A stretch of DNA of 64,000 bases from Panacibacter ginsenosidivorans (lineage in GTDB: Bacteria > Bacteroidota > Bacteroidia > Chitinophagales > Chitinophagaceae), in the NCBI RefSeq assembly GCF_007971225.1, contig NZ_CP042435.1, positions 1,863,501-1,927,500 on the forward strand. The letters run 5' to 3'. The position numbers were made by a program, and so were the translations under genes. A model generated the notes under the pieces. It was not told the DNA's origin and made no database searches. It was given only the letters and a program-made list of their open reading frames with translations. Below, in pieces: positions 8,252 through 16,852 of the stretch. Numbering within the stretch: position 1 is the stretch's first letter; each line of letters begins with the position of its first letter.

Positions 8252-8797
8252 TTATTCAGCGGCTTTTTCTTCTGTTTTAGGTTCTTCAACAATTGCAGGT
8301 GATGCTTCTTCAACCGGTGCAGCAGCTTCAGCTTTTGGAGCATCTGCTTTTTTTGCACCACCACGGCTACGACGTGTTTTCTTGGTAGCTTCAGTAGCTT
8401 TTTCAACACCTTTACCGTAAACATCATTAAAGTCAACCAGTTCGATCATTGCCAATTCAGCATTATCACCGGGACGAATACCAAGCTTTAAAATTCTTGA
8501 ATATCCACCGGGGCGGCTTGCAATTTTTGGCGCTACTACAGTAAACAATTCTTTTACTGCTATTTTATCGCCAAGGTAGCTAAACACAACCCTGTGCTGG
8601 TGCATGATTTGCTCTGGACTTCCTGTTTTCTTTGTTTTAGTGATCAGCGGTTCTACATAAGTGCGTAAAGCTTTTGCTTTTGCCAATGTAGTTACAATAC
8701 GCTTGTGCACTATTAACTGGCTGGCTAAGTTTGCCAGTAATGCTTCCCTGTGTGCTTTCTTACGACCCAGGTTGTTGATTTTGTCTCCGTGACGCAT
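8252..8797 (-). CDS. rplQ: 50S ribosomal protein L17
   Basis: Large-subunit ribosomal protein L17, last gene of the alpha operon. Residues 1 to about 118 are the conserved core (MRHGDKINNLGRKKAHREALLANLA, then RIVTTLAKAK and the SRPGGYSRILKLG segment). The remaining roughly 60 residues are a Lys-rich then Ala/Glu/Pro-rich tail. Similar low-complexity extensions of L17 are common in Bacteroidota and are probably disordered. It starts 84 bases after rpoA ends. Confidence 0.97.
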   Translation of the reverse strand: MRHGDKINNLGRKKAHREALLANLASQLIVHKRIVTTLAKAKALRTYVEPLITKTKKTGSPEQIMHQHRVVFSYLGDKIAVKELFTVVAPKIASRPGGYSRILKLGIRPGDNAELAMIELVDFNDVYGKGVEKATEATKKTRRSRGGAKKADAPKAEAAAPVEEASPAIVEEPKTEEKAAE

Positions 8798-8881
8798 GAC
8801 GTTTAAATTTTGTAGCCTTGTACCGTGTCAGGAATTACAAGACTGTTATGAATATGCGAGCTAAAAGCTCAACATGCTTAA

Positions 8882-9883
8882 TTATCTATCCAGATCATCA
8901 AGACCTAACTTTCCGAGATCCATACCGAAGTGTAAGCCTCTTTCACTAAGTACCTGTTCGATTTCGCTTAAAGATTTCTGACCAAAGTTGCGGAACTTCA
9001 TCAGGTCTTCCTGTTCGTACTGTACCAGTTCGCTTAAAGAATTGATCTTAGCTGCTTTCAAACAGTTGAAGGCACGTACAGAAAGATCTAAGTCTTCAAG
9101 TGGTGTCTTCAATACTTTACGTAATTGAAGGACCTGCTCGTCAACTACATCTTCTTTCTTGTCTTCTTTATTGTCGAATGTGATGTTCTCATCAGTGATG
9201 ATCATCAAATGCTGGATCAATATTCTTGAAGCCTGCTTTACAGCATCTTCAGGATGAATAGTACCATCTGTAGCAACATCAAGCACTAATTTTTCGTAGT
9301 CAGTTCTTTGTTCCACACGATAGTTTTCAACTGCATACTTCACATTTTTAATAGGAGTATGAATTGAATCAATAGGAATATATCCAAAAGGAGCATCTTT
9401 AACTTTGTTCTCTTCGGATGGAATATAACCACGGCCACGGCCGATAGTTAATTCAATATCCAATCTTGCAGAAGTATCCATGGTACAGATCACCAGCTCA
9501 GGGTTCATCACCTCGAAACTCTGTGTTCCTTCCCCAATCATAGCTGCAGTAAATTCTGTTTTACCTTTTACACTCAGTAAAACTTTTTCGTTAACCACAT
9601 CATGGTCAACTTTTTTACGAAAACGAACCTGTTTTAAGTTCAGGATCATTTCTGTTACATCTTCTGTAACACCTTTGATGGTTGCAAACTCATGGTCCAC
9701 ACCTTCAATTTTCATTCCGGTGAGGGCATATCCTTCCAAACTATTCAGTAACACCCTGCGCAATGCGTTACCAATAGTTAAGCCATAACCTGGCTCCAAA
9801 GGACGAAACTCAAACTGGCCTTCAAAATCGGTTGCTTTCTGTAAAACGATCTTGTCTGGCTTCTGAAAGTTTAATATGGCCAT
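8882..9883 (-). CDS. rpoA: DNA-directed RNA polymerase subunit alpha
   Basis: The 333-residue alpha subunit that nucleates RNA polymerase assembly. The N-terminal dimerisation domain (about 1-230) holds FEFRPLEPGYGLTIGNALRRVLL. After a charged linker the C-terminal domain (about 255-325) has the helix-hairpin-helix with LDLSVRAFNCLKAAKINSLSEL, which contacts UP elements and activators. Family length is normal. It lies between rpsD and rplQ, but repeat R5 interrupts the gap to rpsD. Confidence 0.98.
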   Translation of the reverse strand: MAILNFQKPDKIVLQKATDFEGQFEFRPLEPGYGLTIGNALRRVLLNSLEGYALTGMKIEGVDHEFATIKGVTEDVTEMILNLKQVRFRKKVDHDVVNEKVLLSVKGKTEFTAAMIGEGTQSFEVMNPELVICTMDTSARLDIELTIGRGRGYIPSEENKVKDAPFGYIPIDSIHTPIKNVKYAVENYRVEQRTDYEKLVLDVATDGTIHPEDAVKQASRILIQHLMIITDENITFDNKEDKKEDVVDEQVLQLRKVLKTPLEDLDLSVRAFNCLKAAKINSLSELVQYEQEDLMKFRNFGQKSLSEIEQVLSERGLHFGMDLGKLGLDDLDR

Positions 9884-9984
9884 ATTAAAACTTGGGTTTT
9901 TATTTTGCTTGTTAATTCAACTTTTTACGGTCGAAGATTTTTTTCTGTTGTGTACCCAACTTCGGTACTTCTTATGTTACTTCC

Positions 9985-10004
9985 GTTGCGTCGCACTCCT
10001 GTAC
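9985..10004 (+). repeat. R5: single B arm inside the ribosomal operon
   Basis: One B arm with a single change (CTCC for CTCT), in plus orientation, in the 146-base gap between rpsD and rpoA. No facing arm is visible. It is the only copy inside what should be one continuous operon, so it is transcribed with the ribosomal genes. Confidence 0.85.
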
Positions 10005-10028
10005 TTTCAACTCACTATTCAGCACTCA

Positions 10029-10634
10029 CTATTTAGAGTACAACTCTACGATCAGTTGTTCCTTGATGTTTTCAGGAACACTTTCCCTTTCAGGGTAAGT
10101 AATGAAAGTACCTTGTTTCTCAGTATCATTCCAATCCAGCCAGCTGAACTTTGGATTCTTTCCGCGGATCACGCTGGTAAGAGAACTGTTAGCACCACTC
10201 TTTTCTTTAAGGCCGATGATGTCACCGGCTTTCAATTGGTAAGAAGGGATATTAACAACATCTCCATTTACTGTAACGTGTTTGTGACTAACTAACTGGC
10301 GTGCCGCAGGACGTGAAGGAGCTATACCTAAGCGAAAAACTGTATTATCCAAACGAGCTTCAAGTAATTTGATGAGATTTTCACCTGTAACACCTTTAAT
10401 TCGTGCAGCTTCTTCAAATGTATTGCGGAACTGGCGCTCTAATACACCATAAGTGTATTTTGCTTTTTGCTTTTCTTTTAACTGCAATGCATATTCTCCC
10501 AAGGTCTTGCGCTTCTTTGCTGCGCCGTGCTGACCCGGAGGGTTGCTATTCTTGTCTAACCACTTGCCATTACCAAGAATTGGTTCGCCGAATTTGCGGC
10601 TGATCTTGGTTTTCGGACCGTTGTAACGTGCCAT
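10029..10634 (-). CDS. rpsD: 30S ribosomal protein S4
   Basis: A 201-residue primary 16S rRNA-binding protein. It has the N-terminal S4 region ([19 protein letters not shown]) and the S4 RNA-binding fold around residues 92-155 ([31 protein letters not shown]). In many bacteria S4 also represses its own operon, but I see no specific leader structure to support that here. It sits 100 bases after rpsK in the alpha operon. Confidence 0.98.
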   Translation of the reverse strand: MARYNGPKTKISRKFGEPILGNGKWLDKNSNPPGQHGAAKKRKTLGEYALQLKEKQKAKYTYGVLERQFRNTFEEAARIKGVTGENLIKLLEARLDNTVFRLGIAPSRPAARQLVSHKHVTVNGDVVNIPSYQLKAGDIIGLKEKSGANSSLTSVIRGKNPKFSWLDWNDTEKQGTFITYPERESVPENIKEQLIVELYSK

Positions 10635-10734
10635 AATCTTTTAATGTTTGATTTTTTGTTGACGATGTACAATCAGTAAAAATCTTAAAATGAATTGTAC
10701 ACCCGTTTATGAAAAATGAGATATTAATCTCAAA

Positions 10735-11145
10735 TTATACTCTACGTTTCTTTGGAGGGCGACAACCATTATGTGGTAAAGGTGTAACGTCTTTGATCAT
10801 TGATACTTCAATGCCATTTTGTGCTAATCCACGGATAGCACTTTCACGACCGGCACCAGGACCTTTTACAAATACATCTACTCTTCTCAAACCTGCTTCT
10901 GAAGCTACTTTTGCAGCATCAGCAGCAGCCATTTGTGCAGCGTATGGAGTATTTTTCTTGGAACCCCTGAAACCCATTTTACCTGCAGACGACCAGCTTA
11001 TAACTTGGCCATGCTTGTTGGTAAGCGCAATAATAATATTGTTGAAAGTTGCATTGATGTGCGCATCGCCATGTGCATCAACTTTTACGATCCTTTTTTT
11101 GGCAGCGGCTTTAGCGCTGTTCTGTGCTTTAACTGGTTTTGCCAT
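10735..11145 (-). CDS. rpsK: 30S ribosomal protein S11
   Basis: A 136-residue small-subunit platform protein. The Lys/Ala-rich N-terminus leads into the conserved core ([37 protein letters not shown]) and the typical end [12 protein letters not shown]. It follows rpsM after a 143-base gap that contains a strong hairpin, so its expression may be partly uncoupled from rpsM. Confidence 0.98.
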   Translation of the reverse strand: MAKPVKAQNSAKAAAKKRIVKVDAHGDAHINATFNNIIIALTNKHGQVISWSSAGKMGFRGSKKNTPYAAQMAAADAAKVASEAGLRRVDVFVKGPGAGRESAIRGLAQNGIEVSMIKDVTPLPHNGCRPPKKRRV

Positions 11146-11241
11146 GATTCTTTTTTGAGGTAATCTTCTTGTTATAAAATCAAGCCCCTCCTTTTCTGCG
11201 CTTATTGCGGAGAACTATCCAGCGGCTTTATATGAAAACGC

Positions 11242-11269
11242 AAAAAAACAATCCCGATACAGATCGGGA
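11242..11269 (-). terminator. Intra-operon hairpin with T run between rpsM and rpsK
   Basis: A perfect 7-bp stem, TCCCGAT at 11252-11258 with ATCGGGA at 11263-11269, has a 4-base loop. On the minus strand a run of seven T residues follows almost at once. It has the form of a rho-independent terminator but lies inside the alpha operon, so it may act as a partial terminator or attenuator. Confidence 0.6.
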
Positions 11270-11287
11270 CTGCTTATTTGCAATTTT

Positions 11288-11668
11288 TTATTTCTTAGGT
11301 GCCTTCTTTTTACCGGCAACAGTTTTACGTTTACCTTTTCTTGTACGGCTGTTGGTACGAGTACGCTGGCCACGAACTGGCAATCCTTTACGATGACGAA
11401 GACCACGGTAGCAGGCAATATCAAGCAAACGCTTAATGCTCATTTGCACTTCACTGCGTAACTGACCTTCTACCTTGAATTCGTTTGTAATGAGATTACG
11501 GATAGCTGCAAGCTCATCATCGTTCCACTCATTCACTTTCTTATCATAGCTGATACCAGCAGTATCAAGTATATAACGAGCTGTAGAGCGACCTATTCCG
11601 AAAATATAGGTTAAACCAATTTCGCCTCTTTTATTCTTTGGTAAGTCTATACCGGCAATACGGGCCAT
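11288..11668 (-). CDS. rpsM: 30S ribosomal protein S13
   Basis: A 126-residue small-subunit head protein that contacts tRNA and the L5 bridge. It shows the conserved start [26 protein letters not shown], the helix-two-turn-helix region, and the C-terminal [18 protein letters not shown] followed by a Lys-rich tail. It follows rpmJ by 50 bases in the alpha operon. Confidence 0.98.
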   Translation of the reverse strand: MARIAGIDLPKNKRGEIGLTYIFGIGRSTARYILDTAGISYDKKVNEWNDDELAAIRNLITNEFKVEGQLRSEVQMSIKRLLDIACYRGLRHRKGLPVRGQRTRTNSRTRKGKRKTVAGKKKAPKK

Positions 11669-11718
11669 AGTGTATTAATTTCTGATTTTTTTTGATTTAC
11701 TTTTTACATTAACAGGTT

Positions 11719-11835
11719 CTATCCTTGTCTTTGCTTAAAGCGTGGATTCTTTTTGTTAATGATGTACAGCTTGCCTTTACGACGAACGATCTTGCAATCG
11801 ACGCTGCGTTTTTTTACTGATGCTCTGACTTTCAT
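11719..11835 (-). CDS. rpmJ: 50S ribosomal protein L36, without most zinc ligands
   Basis: A 38-residue L36: [20 protein letters not shown], then [18 protein letters not shown]. The ATG is at 11835 and the TAG stop at 11719-11721. Zinc-binding L36 has a C-x2-C, C, H set. Here only Cys14 remains: the first Cys is Ser11, and the third Cys and the His are replaced around INKKNPRF. This is therefore a zinc-independent (C-minus) type. It lies in the usual place between infA and rpsM. Confidence 0.95.
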   Translation of the reverse strand: MKVRASVKKRSVDCKIVRRKGKLYIINKKNPRFKQRQG

Positions 11836-11848
11836 GACTTTAAAATTT

Positions 11849-11879
11849 AGCTTTCAGCTTTCAGCATAAGCTGTCAGCC
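11849..11879. repeat. Short heptad array in the infA-rpmJ gap
   Basis: AGCTTTC AGCTTTC is followed by AGCATA (one base short) and AGCTGTC, giving an AGC every 7, 7, 6 and 7 bases. No A or B arm is present. The composition resembles the interiors of R15-R17. Confidence 0.6.
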
Positions 11880-12098
11880 TTATTTATACCTGAATATAAT
11901 TCTGCCCCTGCTTAGATCATAAGGACTCATCTCCACACCCACTTTATCACCTGGAAGTATCCTTATGTAATTCATCCTCATTTTCCCCGAAATTGTTGCC
12001 AGAATCTCATGACCATTCTGTAGTTTAACTTTGAACATAGCGTTGCTAAGAGCCTCTAAAATAACGCCGTCCTGTTTGATCAATGATTGTTTTGACAT
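11880..12098 (-). CDS. infA: Translation initiation factor IF-1
   Basis: The 72-residue S1-fold factor that binds the ribosomal A site during initiation. The sequence matches the family closely from [17 protein letters not shown] through the [27 protein letters not shown] end. The true start is the Met at 12098; the frame is open to 12131 but the extra 11 residues are not conserved. It is the first gene of this operon here. secY and map, often upstream, are not present, and a divergent regulator gene lies beyond. Confidence 0.97.
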   Translation of the reverse strand: MSKQSLIKQDGVILEALSNAMFKVKLQNGHEILATISGKMRMNYIRILPGDKVGVEMSPYDLSRGRIIFRYK

Positions 12099-12419
12099 AA
12101 TTTTTGGGAGCGCAAAGATAGAAGTTTGCAACTGAATAAAGAAAATTTCAGAATAATTTTTCCCCGTTTTGTGGAAAAAGAAAGCGAAAATAACCTGTTT
12201 TTTATAAAACCTATACCCATTTTGCTGGCCAATGATGAAATTTTGTTAGAAAAAAGTATAACCAGCTTGCTAAAGATGCCCAATGATACAACGTTGAACT
12301 GAGCGTAGCAAGGGACGATGCCACAACGAAATGCACCTGAAATCCAGAAATTTGTACTTAACGCCTGCCTGCCGACATTTTACAATAAATCTTACAGTAT
12401 CTTTCTTCAGTTATTGATT
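12099..12419. other. Intergenic region between infA and the AraC-type gene
   Basis: This 321-base gap between divergent genes has no copy of the dispersed repeat. The infA side holds the -7 candidate below. The rest is AT-rich without a clear gene. The frame of the regulator is open from 12318, but the extra residues look non-coding. Confidence 0.6.
12113..12120 (-). promoter_or_regulatory. Putative -7 box of the alpha operon promoter
   Basis: On the minus strand this reads TATCTTTG, a match to TAnnTTTG, 15 bases before the infA start. No convincing -33 TTG lies at the right distance. It is the most likely start of the infA-rplQ transcript. Confidence 0.5.
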
Positions 12420-13598
12420 ATGAATTTTGGATTTACTGACATATTATCAATCATTATAATTTTTCAATTACTCTTTCTTGCTGTATTTCTTTTTTCTTAT
12501 ACTAAAGGAAAGCGGTTGAGCAATATTTTACTGGCAAGTTTTTTCCTGGCAATTTGTTTCAACTTTACTGACGGCATACTGATCTTACGGAATGCTTATT
12601 TTGATCATCCTTCGTTTGCATTTATTGGTAACAATTTCAGTTTGCTGTTCGGGCCATTGCTTTATCTATATACAAGAAGTGTGATTTATAAAAATTTCAG
12701 GTTGAAGGCTAGAGATGTTTTACATGCGGCGCCCTTTTTTGTTTTTGTAGTGTTTGCCATAATAAGTTACCATACACAATCAAGCGACATGAAAAGGTTT
12801 ATATTAAGCTCGGCCGTCAAGCAGGAGATGCCCGCTGTTCTTTATATAGTCGGTATATTATTATATATACAATTCTTTTCTTATGCCTTTTTTTCGCTTT
12901 TACAGATAAGAAACTACCGGAAAGCTATTAGTAATCACTTTTCAGCCGTTAATAAAATTAACCTTGATTGGCTTTATTCAACTGTAGTGCTTTTTATGAT
13001 CGTAATTGGAATTGGTCTGCTCAATTCTTTTATCACATTAACACCATTAATGCATTATTTTAATGTAACGCTTACATTGATCATCATAGCTATTTTTCTT
13101 TTCATAAACAGGGTTCTATTTAAAGCTCTGCAACAACCAACCATATTCGATGGCATTATAGAAGGCGAAACGGAAATAATAAAAGAAAAAGAAAACGTAG
13201 AGCCAGAAAAACCTGCTTCACGGTATGCTGGTTCTACACTTTCGGATATAGAAAAAGAAAATATAAAAATGCTTTTGATTAATTACATGCAACAGCAGCA
13301 GCCTTATCTCGAGCCACAATTAACACTTGAAGAACTGGCAGATATGCTGAAAATAAAACCAAGGATACTTTCACAGGTCATTAATGAATGTCTTAATCAG
13401 AATTTCTTTGATTTTATAAATCGTTACAGGATAGAAGAAGCCAAACGATTACTTTCTAATCCCGATGATAAAAAAATAACTGTGCTTGAAGTTTTGTATA
13501 AAGTGGGCTTCAATTCCAAATCTTCATTCAATACGCTTTTTAAAAAATATACAGGGCTTACTCCCAGCGAATTCAAAAAGACGAACACTACGGTGTAA
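12420..13598 (+). CDS. Membrane-anchored AraC-family transcriptional regulator
   Basis: A 392-residue protein, starting at the Met at 12420 (MNFGFTDILSII). Residues 1 to about 240 contain six or seven hydrophobic helices, the membrane sensor arrangement common in Bacteroidota AraC proteins. A charged linker (about 245-285) leads to a C-terminal AraC HTH pair (about 295-390), with LTLEELADMLKIKPRILSQVIN and VLYKVGFNSKSSFNTLFKKYTGLTPSEFKK. It probably senses an envelope signal. The Lnt-like gene follows in the same direction after 114 bases and is a possible target. Confidence 0.9.
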   Translation: MNFGFTDILSIIIIFQLLFLAVFLFSYTKGKRLSNILLASFFLAICFNFTDGILILRNAYFDHPSFAFIGNNFSLLFGPLLYLYTRSVIYKNFRLKARDVLHAAPFFVFVVFAIISYHTQSSDMKRFILSSAVKQEMPAVLYIVGILLYIQFFSYAFFSLLQIRNYRKAISNHFSAVNKINLDWLYSTVVLFMIVIGIGLLNSFITLTPLMHYFNVTLTLIIIAIFLFINRVLFKALQQPTIFDGIIEGETEIIKEKENVEPEKPASRYAGSTLSDIEKENIKMLLINYMQQQQPYLEPQLTLEELADMLKIKPRILSQVINECLNQNFFDFINRYRIEEAKRLLSNPDDKKITVLEVLYKVGFNSKSSFNTLFKKYTGLTPSEFKKTNTTV

Positions 13599-13712
13599 CC
13601 CTTTCCGGTATTGCGTTTGCTTAAAGTCGAACGGATTTTTTCGTTCGGGTTCGCAAAGTCGGGCGAAAATCACCTGTCGCTAATAGCAATTTTGAGCTGC
13701 AAAAAAATTATT

Positions 13713-15350
13713 ATGATACAGCTTGAAAATGCATCTGCAAAAAAGATCTCCAATTTTTACAGTTTAATTTTATTGATTACAGGCTTCTCCAGTTTTATTT
13801 TCATTTCGCCCAAATGGCTTTTTCCAATTTGCGCATGGACAGGGCCCGCAGCCTTACTTTTGTTTTACCATTTCAGTGATTTTAAAAGAAAATTTCTTTG
13901 GGTATTATCAGTACTGGTCATTTCCCAGATCATCGCCTTTTATGAAGTAGTCCCTATCCCAGGTGCAGGGCTGATCATTTTTGTTTTATTGAATAGCATT
14001 TTTAAGTCATTGCCTTTTGTATTGGATAAGGTCATTACAAAAAAGAGCAATTCATTTTGGGCAACACTTATTTTTCCAATTACCTATACAGCTTTTGAAT
14101 TTATCAGTTCATTTGGACCTTGGGGGGCATGGAGTTCTATTGTAAACACGCAGTTTGAGTTTAGTTGGTTGAATCAATTAGCTTCCGTTACAGGCATTTG
14201 GGGAATTAGTTTTTTAGTATATTGGTTTGCTTCCTATACAGGCTGGTTAGTGAATTTATTGATGGTTAAAAAACCTTTTGGCAAAACTGCATTCGTTTTT
14301 CCTTCTATATTATTTATTGTTCTTACAACCGGGGCTATTAGGTATTACGGCAATGATCAGTCCTCAAATAGTGTAAAAGTTGCAGGCATTACTGTTAACA
14401 CAATTCCTTTTCTTGAAGCATTATATAAAGACGTAAACAGAAAAAGCATTCACATAGATCCAGCCAGCTCTCCTGTTTCTCCGGATCTACAACAGGCACA
14501 ACTTTCTTTGATACCTTTTATAGAACACCCGGATAGTACAAAATTTAAAATAACATTACAAACCCTTTCAAACATTTACGACAGTTTGTTTGCGCTTTCA
14601 AAAAAAGCAGCGGACCAGGGGGCAAAAATTATCGAATGGAGCGAAGGCAGCGTGATAACCTGGAAAGGTAATGAACGATCATTCATTACCCGTTCACAAA
14701 ATTTTGCAAAGGAAAATAACGTAGACCTGTTGATAGCAATGGCGTCTATTGAAACCGGCAAAATAACCTCAGGCAAAAAGTTCATGGAGAATAAAGCCGT
14801 TTATATAGATCATAATGGCATTATTCAAAACACACTTTTCAAAAACAAACCTGTGCCAGGCATAGAGCCAAGTAAACCCGGCGATGGCGTTATCCCGTTA
14901 ATAAAAACGGATTACGGAAATATTTCCACTTCTATTTGTTACGATGCAGATTTCCCTTCGCTCATGCAGCAGTTGGGCAAACAAAAATCTGGTTTGTTGC
15001 TGCTGCCTTCAGGAGATTGGAAAGCAATCTCCCCTTATCACAGCAATGCCGCAGTGTACAGGGCAATTGAAAACGGAAATTCTATTTTTCGTCAGGTGAA
15101 TGGAGGCTTAAGCATTGCTGCAGATTATCGCGGAAAAATAATTGCAAGTCATGATTATTTTACACCAGAGGAAAAGTTGTTGATCGCAGATATTCCAATT
15201 ACTCATGTAAACACAATCTATAATATCATTGGTGATGCGTTTGGTTATGCTTGTCTCTATGCGTTTCTCACAACTGTCATTGCATTGTTTGTAAAATGGA
15301 TTATATCTAAATTCAGAAGAAAGAAAACAATTATGAGCCCGGCTGTTTAA
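13713..15350 (+). CDS. lnt: Apolipoprotein N-acyltransferase-like protein
   Basis: A 545-residue inner-membrane enzyme. Residues 1 to about 215 hold several transmembrane helices, the middle is a carbon-nitrogen hydrolase (nitrilase) domain, and a last helix lies at about 510-535. A catalytic triad fits Glu311 (WSEG), Lys377 (KNKPVPG) and Cys409 (SICYD). Lnt adds the third acyl chain to lipoproteins. The sequence is divergent, so a related acyltransferase is possible. The start is Met at 13713 (MIQLENASAKK). The last five codons (15333-15347, MSPAV) and the stop lie within the outer flank of repeat R6, so the C-terminus is repeat-derived. Confidence 0.8.
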   Translation: MIQLENASAKKISNFYSLILLITGFSSFIFISPKWLFPICAWTGPAALLLFYHFSDFKRKFLWVLSVLVISQIIAFYEVVPIPGAGLIIFVLLNSIFKSLPFVLDKVITKKSNSFWATLIFPITYTAFEFISSFGPWGAWSSIVNTQFEFSWLNQLASVTGIWGISFLVYWFASYTGWLVNLLMVKKPFGKTAFVFPSILFIVLTTGAIRYYGNDQSSNSVKVAGITVNTIPFLEALYKDVNRKSIHIDPASSPVSPDLQQAQLSLIPFIEHPDSTKFKITLQTLSNIYDSLFALSKKAADQGAKIIEWSEGSVITWKGNERSFITRSQNFAKENNVDLLIAMASIETGKITSGKKFMENKAVYIDHNGIIQNTLFKNKPVPGIEPSKPGDGVIPLIKTDYGNISTSICYDADFPSLMQQLGKQKSGLLLLPSGDWKAISPYHSNAAVYRAIENGNSIFRQVNGGLSIAADYRGKIIASHDYFTPEEKLLIADIPITHVNTIYNIIGDAFGYACLYAFLTTVIALFVKWIISKFRRKKTIMSPAV

Positions 15351-15366
15351 TTACTATTAGACTTCC

Positions 15367-15437
15367 GTTGCGTCGCACTCTTGTACGCTTTGTTGAATGC
15401 CCAGCATAGTTCCGAATGTACAAGTGAGTGACACAAC
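15367..15437. repeat. R6: paired B-A repeat element overlapping the lnt end
   Basis: B arm at 15367-15386, 31-base interior, A arm (minus orientation) at 15418-15437. The left outer flank (ATGAGCCCGGCTG...CTATTA) begins at 15333 inside lnt and aligns with the flank of R9. The inner motif GTTCCGAA precedes the A arm, which ends 47 bases before bioA. Confidence 0.92.
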
Positions 15438-15484
15438 ATAAGCTTAATATGTATTGATTAGCTTGTCACACATTACATTTGCGC

Positions 15485-16780
15485 ATGCAATTAACAGAAC
15501 GCGACAGGAAATATATATGGCATCCTTTTACACCGCAAAAAAATATGGTAATACCTATTCCCATAGTAAAAGGAAAAGGAGCATTATTATACGACGATAA
15601 GGGAAATAGTTATGTAGATGCTATCAGCAGCTGGTGGGTTACATTACATGGACATGCACATCCATACATTGCAGAAAAATTATACAAGCAGGCTTTGCAA
15701 TTGGAACAGGTGATTTTTGCAGGCTTTACACACCAACCTGCTGTTGATCTTGCAGAACGATTGATCAACTTATTGCCAGAAGGTTTTTCCAAAATATTTT
15801 ATAGTGACAATGGTTCTACCTCAACAGAAGTGGCGTTGAAGATGGCAATACAATATTGGTGGAATCAAAATGAAGGAACAGGAAACACGAAACAAGAAAG
15901 AAAAAATAAAATCCTTGCCTTCAAAAATTCTTATCATGGAGATACTTTCGGCGCAATGAGTGTTAGCGACAGAAGTGTTTTCACCCTTGCATTTCACGAC
16001 CTTTTGTTTGAAGTAATTTTTATTGATACACCAACCGGAGATAACATTGACGACACGAAAGCAATCGTTCATAAACATGCCAATGAAATCGCAGCATTCA
16101 TATACGAGCCATTGGTGCAAGGGGCAGGCGGCATGAAAATGTATGATGATTACCTGATGAATGAATTGCTTAGCACTGTAAAACAGCACGACATTATTTG
16201 CATTGCTGATGAAGTGATGACTGGCTTTGGGCGCACAGGAAAAATCTTTGCAAGTGAATACATGAATCAAAAACCAGACATTATTTGTTTAAGCAAAGGA
16301 TTAACGGGTGGCACAATGGCTCTCGGTGTTACAGCCTGTAATGAAAAAATTTACAATGCTTATGTAAATGATGATAAACTCAAAACTTTTTTTCACGGGC
16401 ATTCATTTACTGCAAATCCTTTGGCTTGTACAGCAGCATTGGCAAGCATGTACCTTTTAGAGCAACCACAAACCCATGAAGCTATTAAATGGCTTACAAA
16501 AGAAAATGAAATATTCAGGGAGCGAATCATAAATGGGTACCATCTTATTTGCAGGAATGTAAGCTGTTTGGGAACTATTCTTGCTTTTGAAATTGCGTTG
16601 GGCAAAGATGAATACTTAAATAATATCAGCAGTGTTATTACAGAAAAAGCATTGGCAAAAGGTGTTTATATAAGACCACTTGGTAACACTGTTTATATTA
16701 TGCCGCCTTATTGTATTACCAAAGATGAATTAATGAAAGTTTATAAAACGATCATTGAAATTTTGAATGAGCTTAATTGA
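15485..16780 (+). CDS. bioA: Adenosylmethionine--8-amino-7-oxononanoate aminotransferase
   Basis: PLP enzyme of biotin synthesis that uses SAM to convert KAPA into DAPA. The 431-residue protein is a class III aminotransferase with the BioA signature WHPFTPQKN near the start, SSWWVTLHGHAHP, the IADEVMTGFGRTGK loop and Schiff-base Lys271 (LSKGLTGG). I choose the ATG at 15485; an in-frame TTG lies two codons upstream. Other bio genes are not nearby. Its stop codon is followed after only 13 bases by repeat R7. Confidence 0.95.
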   Translation: MQLTERDRKYIWHPFTPQKNMVIPIPIVKGKGALLYDDKGNSYVDAISSWWVTLHGHAHPYIAEKLYKQALQLEQVIFAGFTHQPAVDLAERLINLLPEGFSKIFYSDNGSTSTEVALKMAIQYWWNQNEGTGNTKQERKNKILAFKNSYHGDTFGAMSVSDRSVFTLAFHDLLFEVIFIDTPTGDNIDDTKAIVHKHANEIAAFIYEPLVQGAGGMKMYDDYLMNELLSTVKQHDIICIADEVMTGFGRTGKIFASEYMNQKPDIICLSKGLTGGTMALGVTACNEKIYNAYVNDDKLKTFFHGHSFTANPLACTAALASMYLLEQPQTHEAIKWLTKENEIFRERIINGYHLICRNVSCLGTILAFEIALGKDEYLNNISSVITEKALAKGVYIRPLGNTVYIMPPYCITKDELMKVYKTIIEILNELN

Positions 16781-16793
16781 AAAAGGAACCTTG

Positions 16794-16809
16794 AAGTGAG
16801 TGACACAAC
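16794..16809 (-). repeat. R7: A arm lacking its inner end
   Basis: The first 16 bases of an A arm, in minus orientation, with the inner GTAC lost. The outer flank (GGTGATGCCATGAAAA, then AAAGCCGGTAAAAAAA) is well preserved. It sits in the 72-base gap between the converging bioA and TonB-receptor genes. Confidence 0.8.
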
Positions 16810-16852
16810 AGGTGATGCCATGAAAATCAAAAGCCGGTAAAAAAATATTCCA

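Noticed and set aside
12287-12335. A degenerate copy of the dispersed repeat upstream of the AraC-type gene
   Set aside because: GATGCCACAAC looks like a flank, but no arm with the core dyad is present, and the match is within chance for AT-rich DNA.
13611-13712. Upstream start for the Lnt-like gene at 13611
   Set aside because: The additional 34 residues are not hydrophobic in the expected way and overlap a small CGAACG/CGTTCG hairpin; Met 13713 leads directly into the first membrane segment region.
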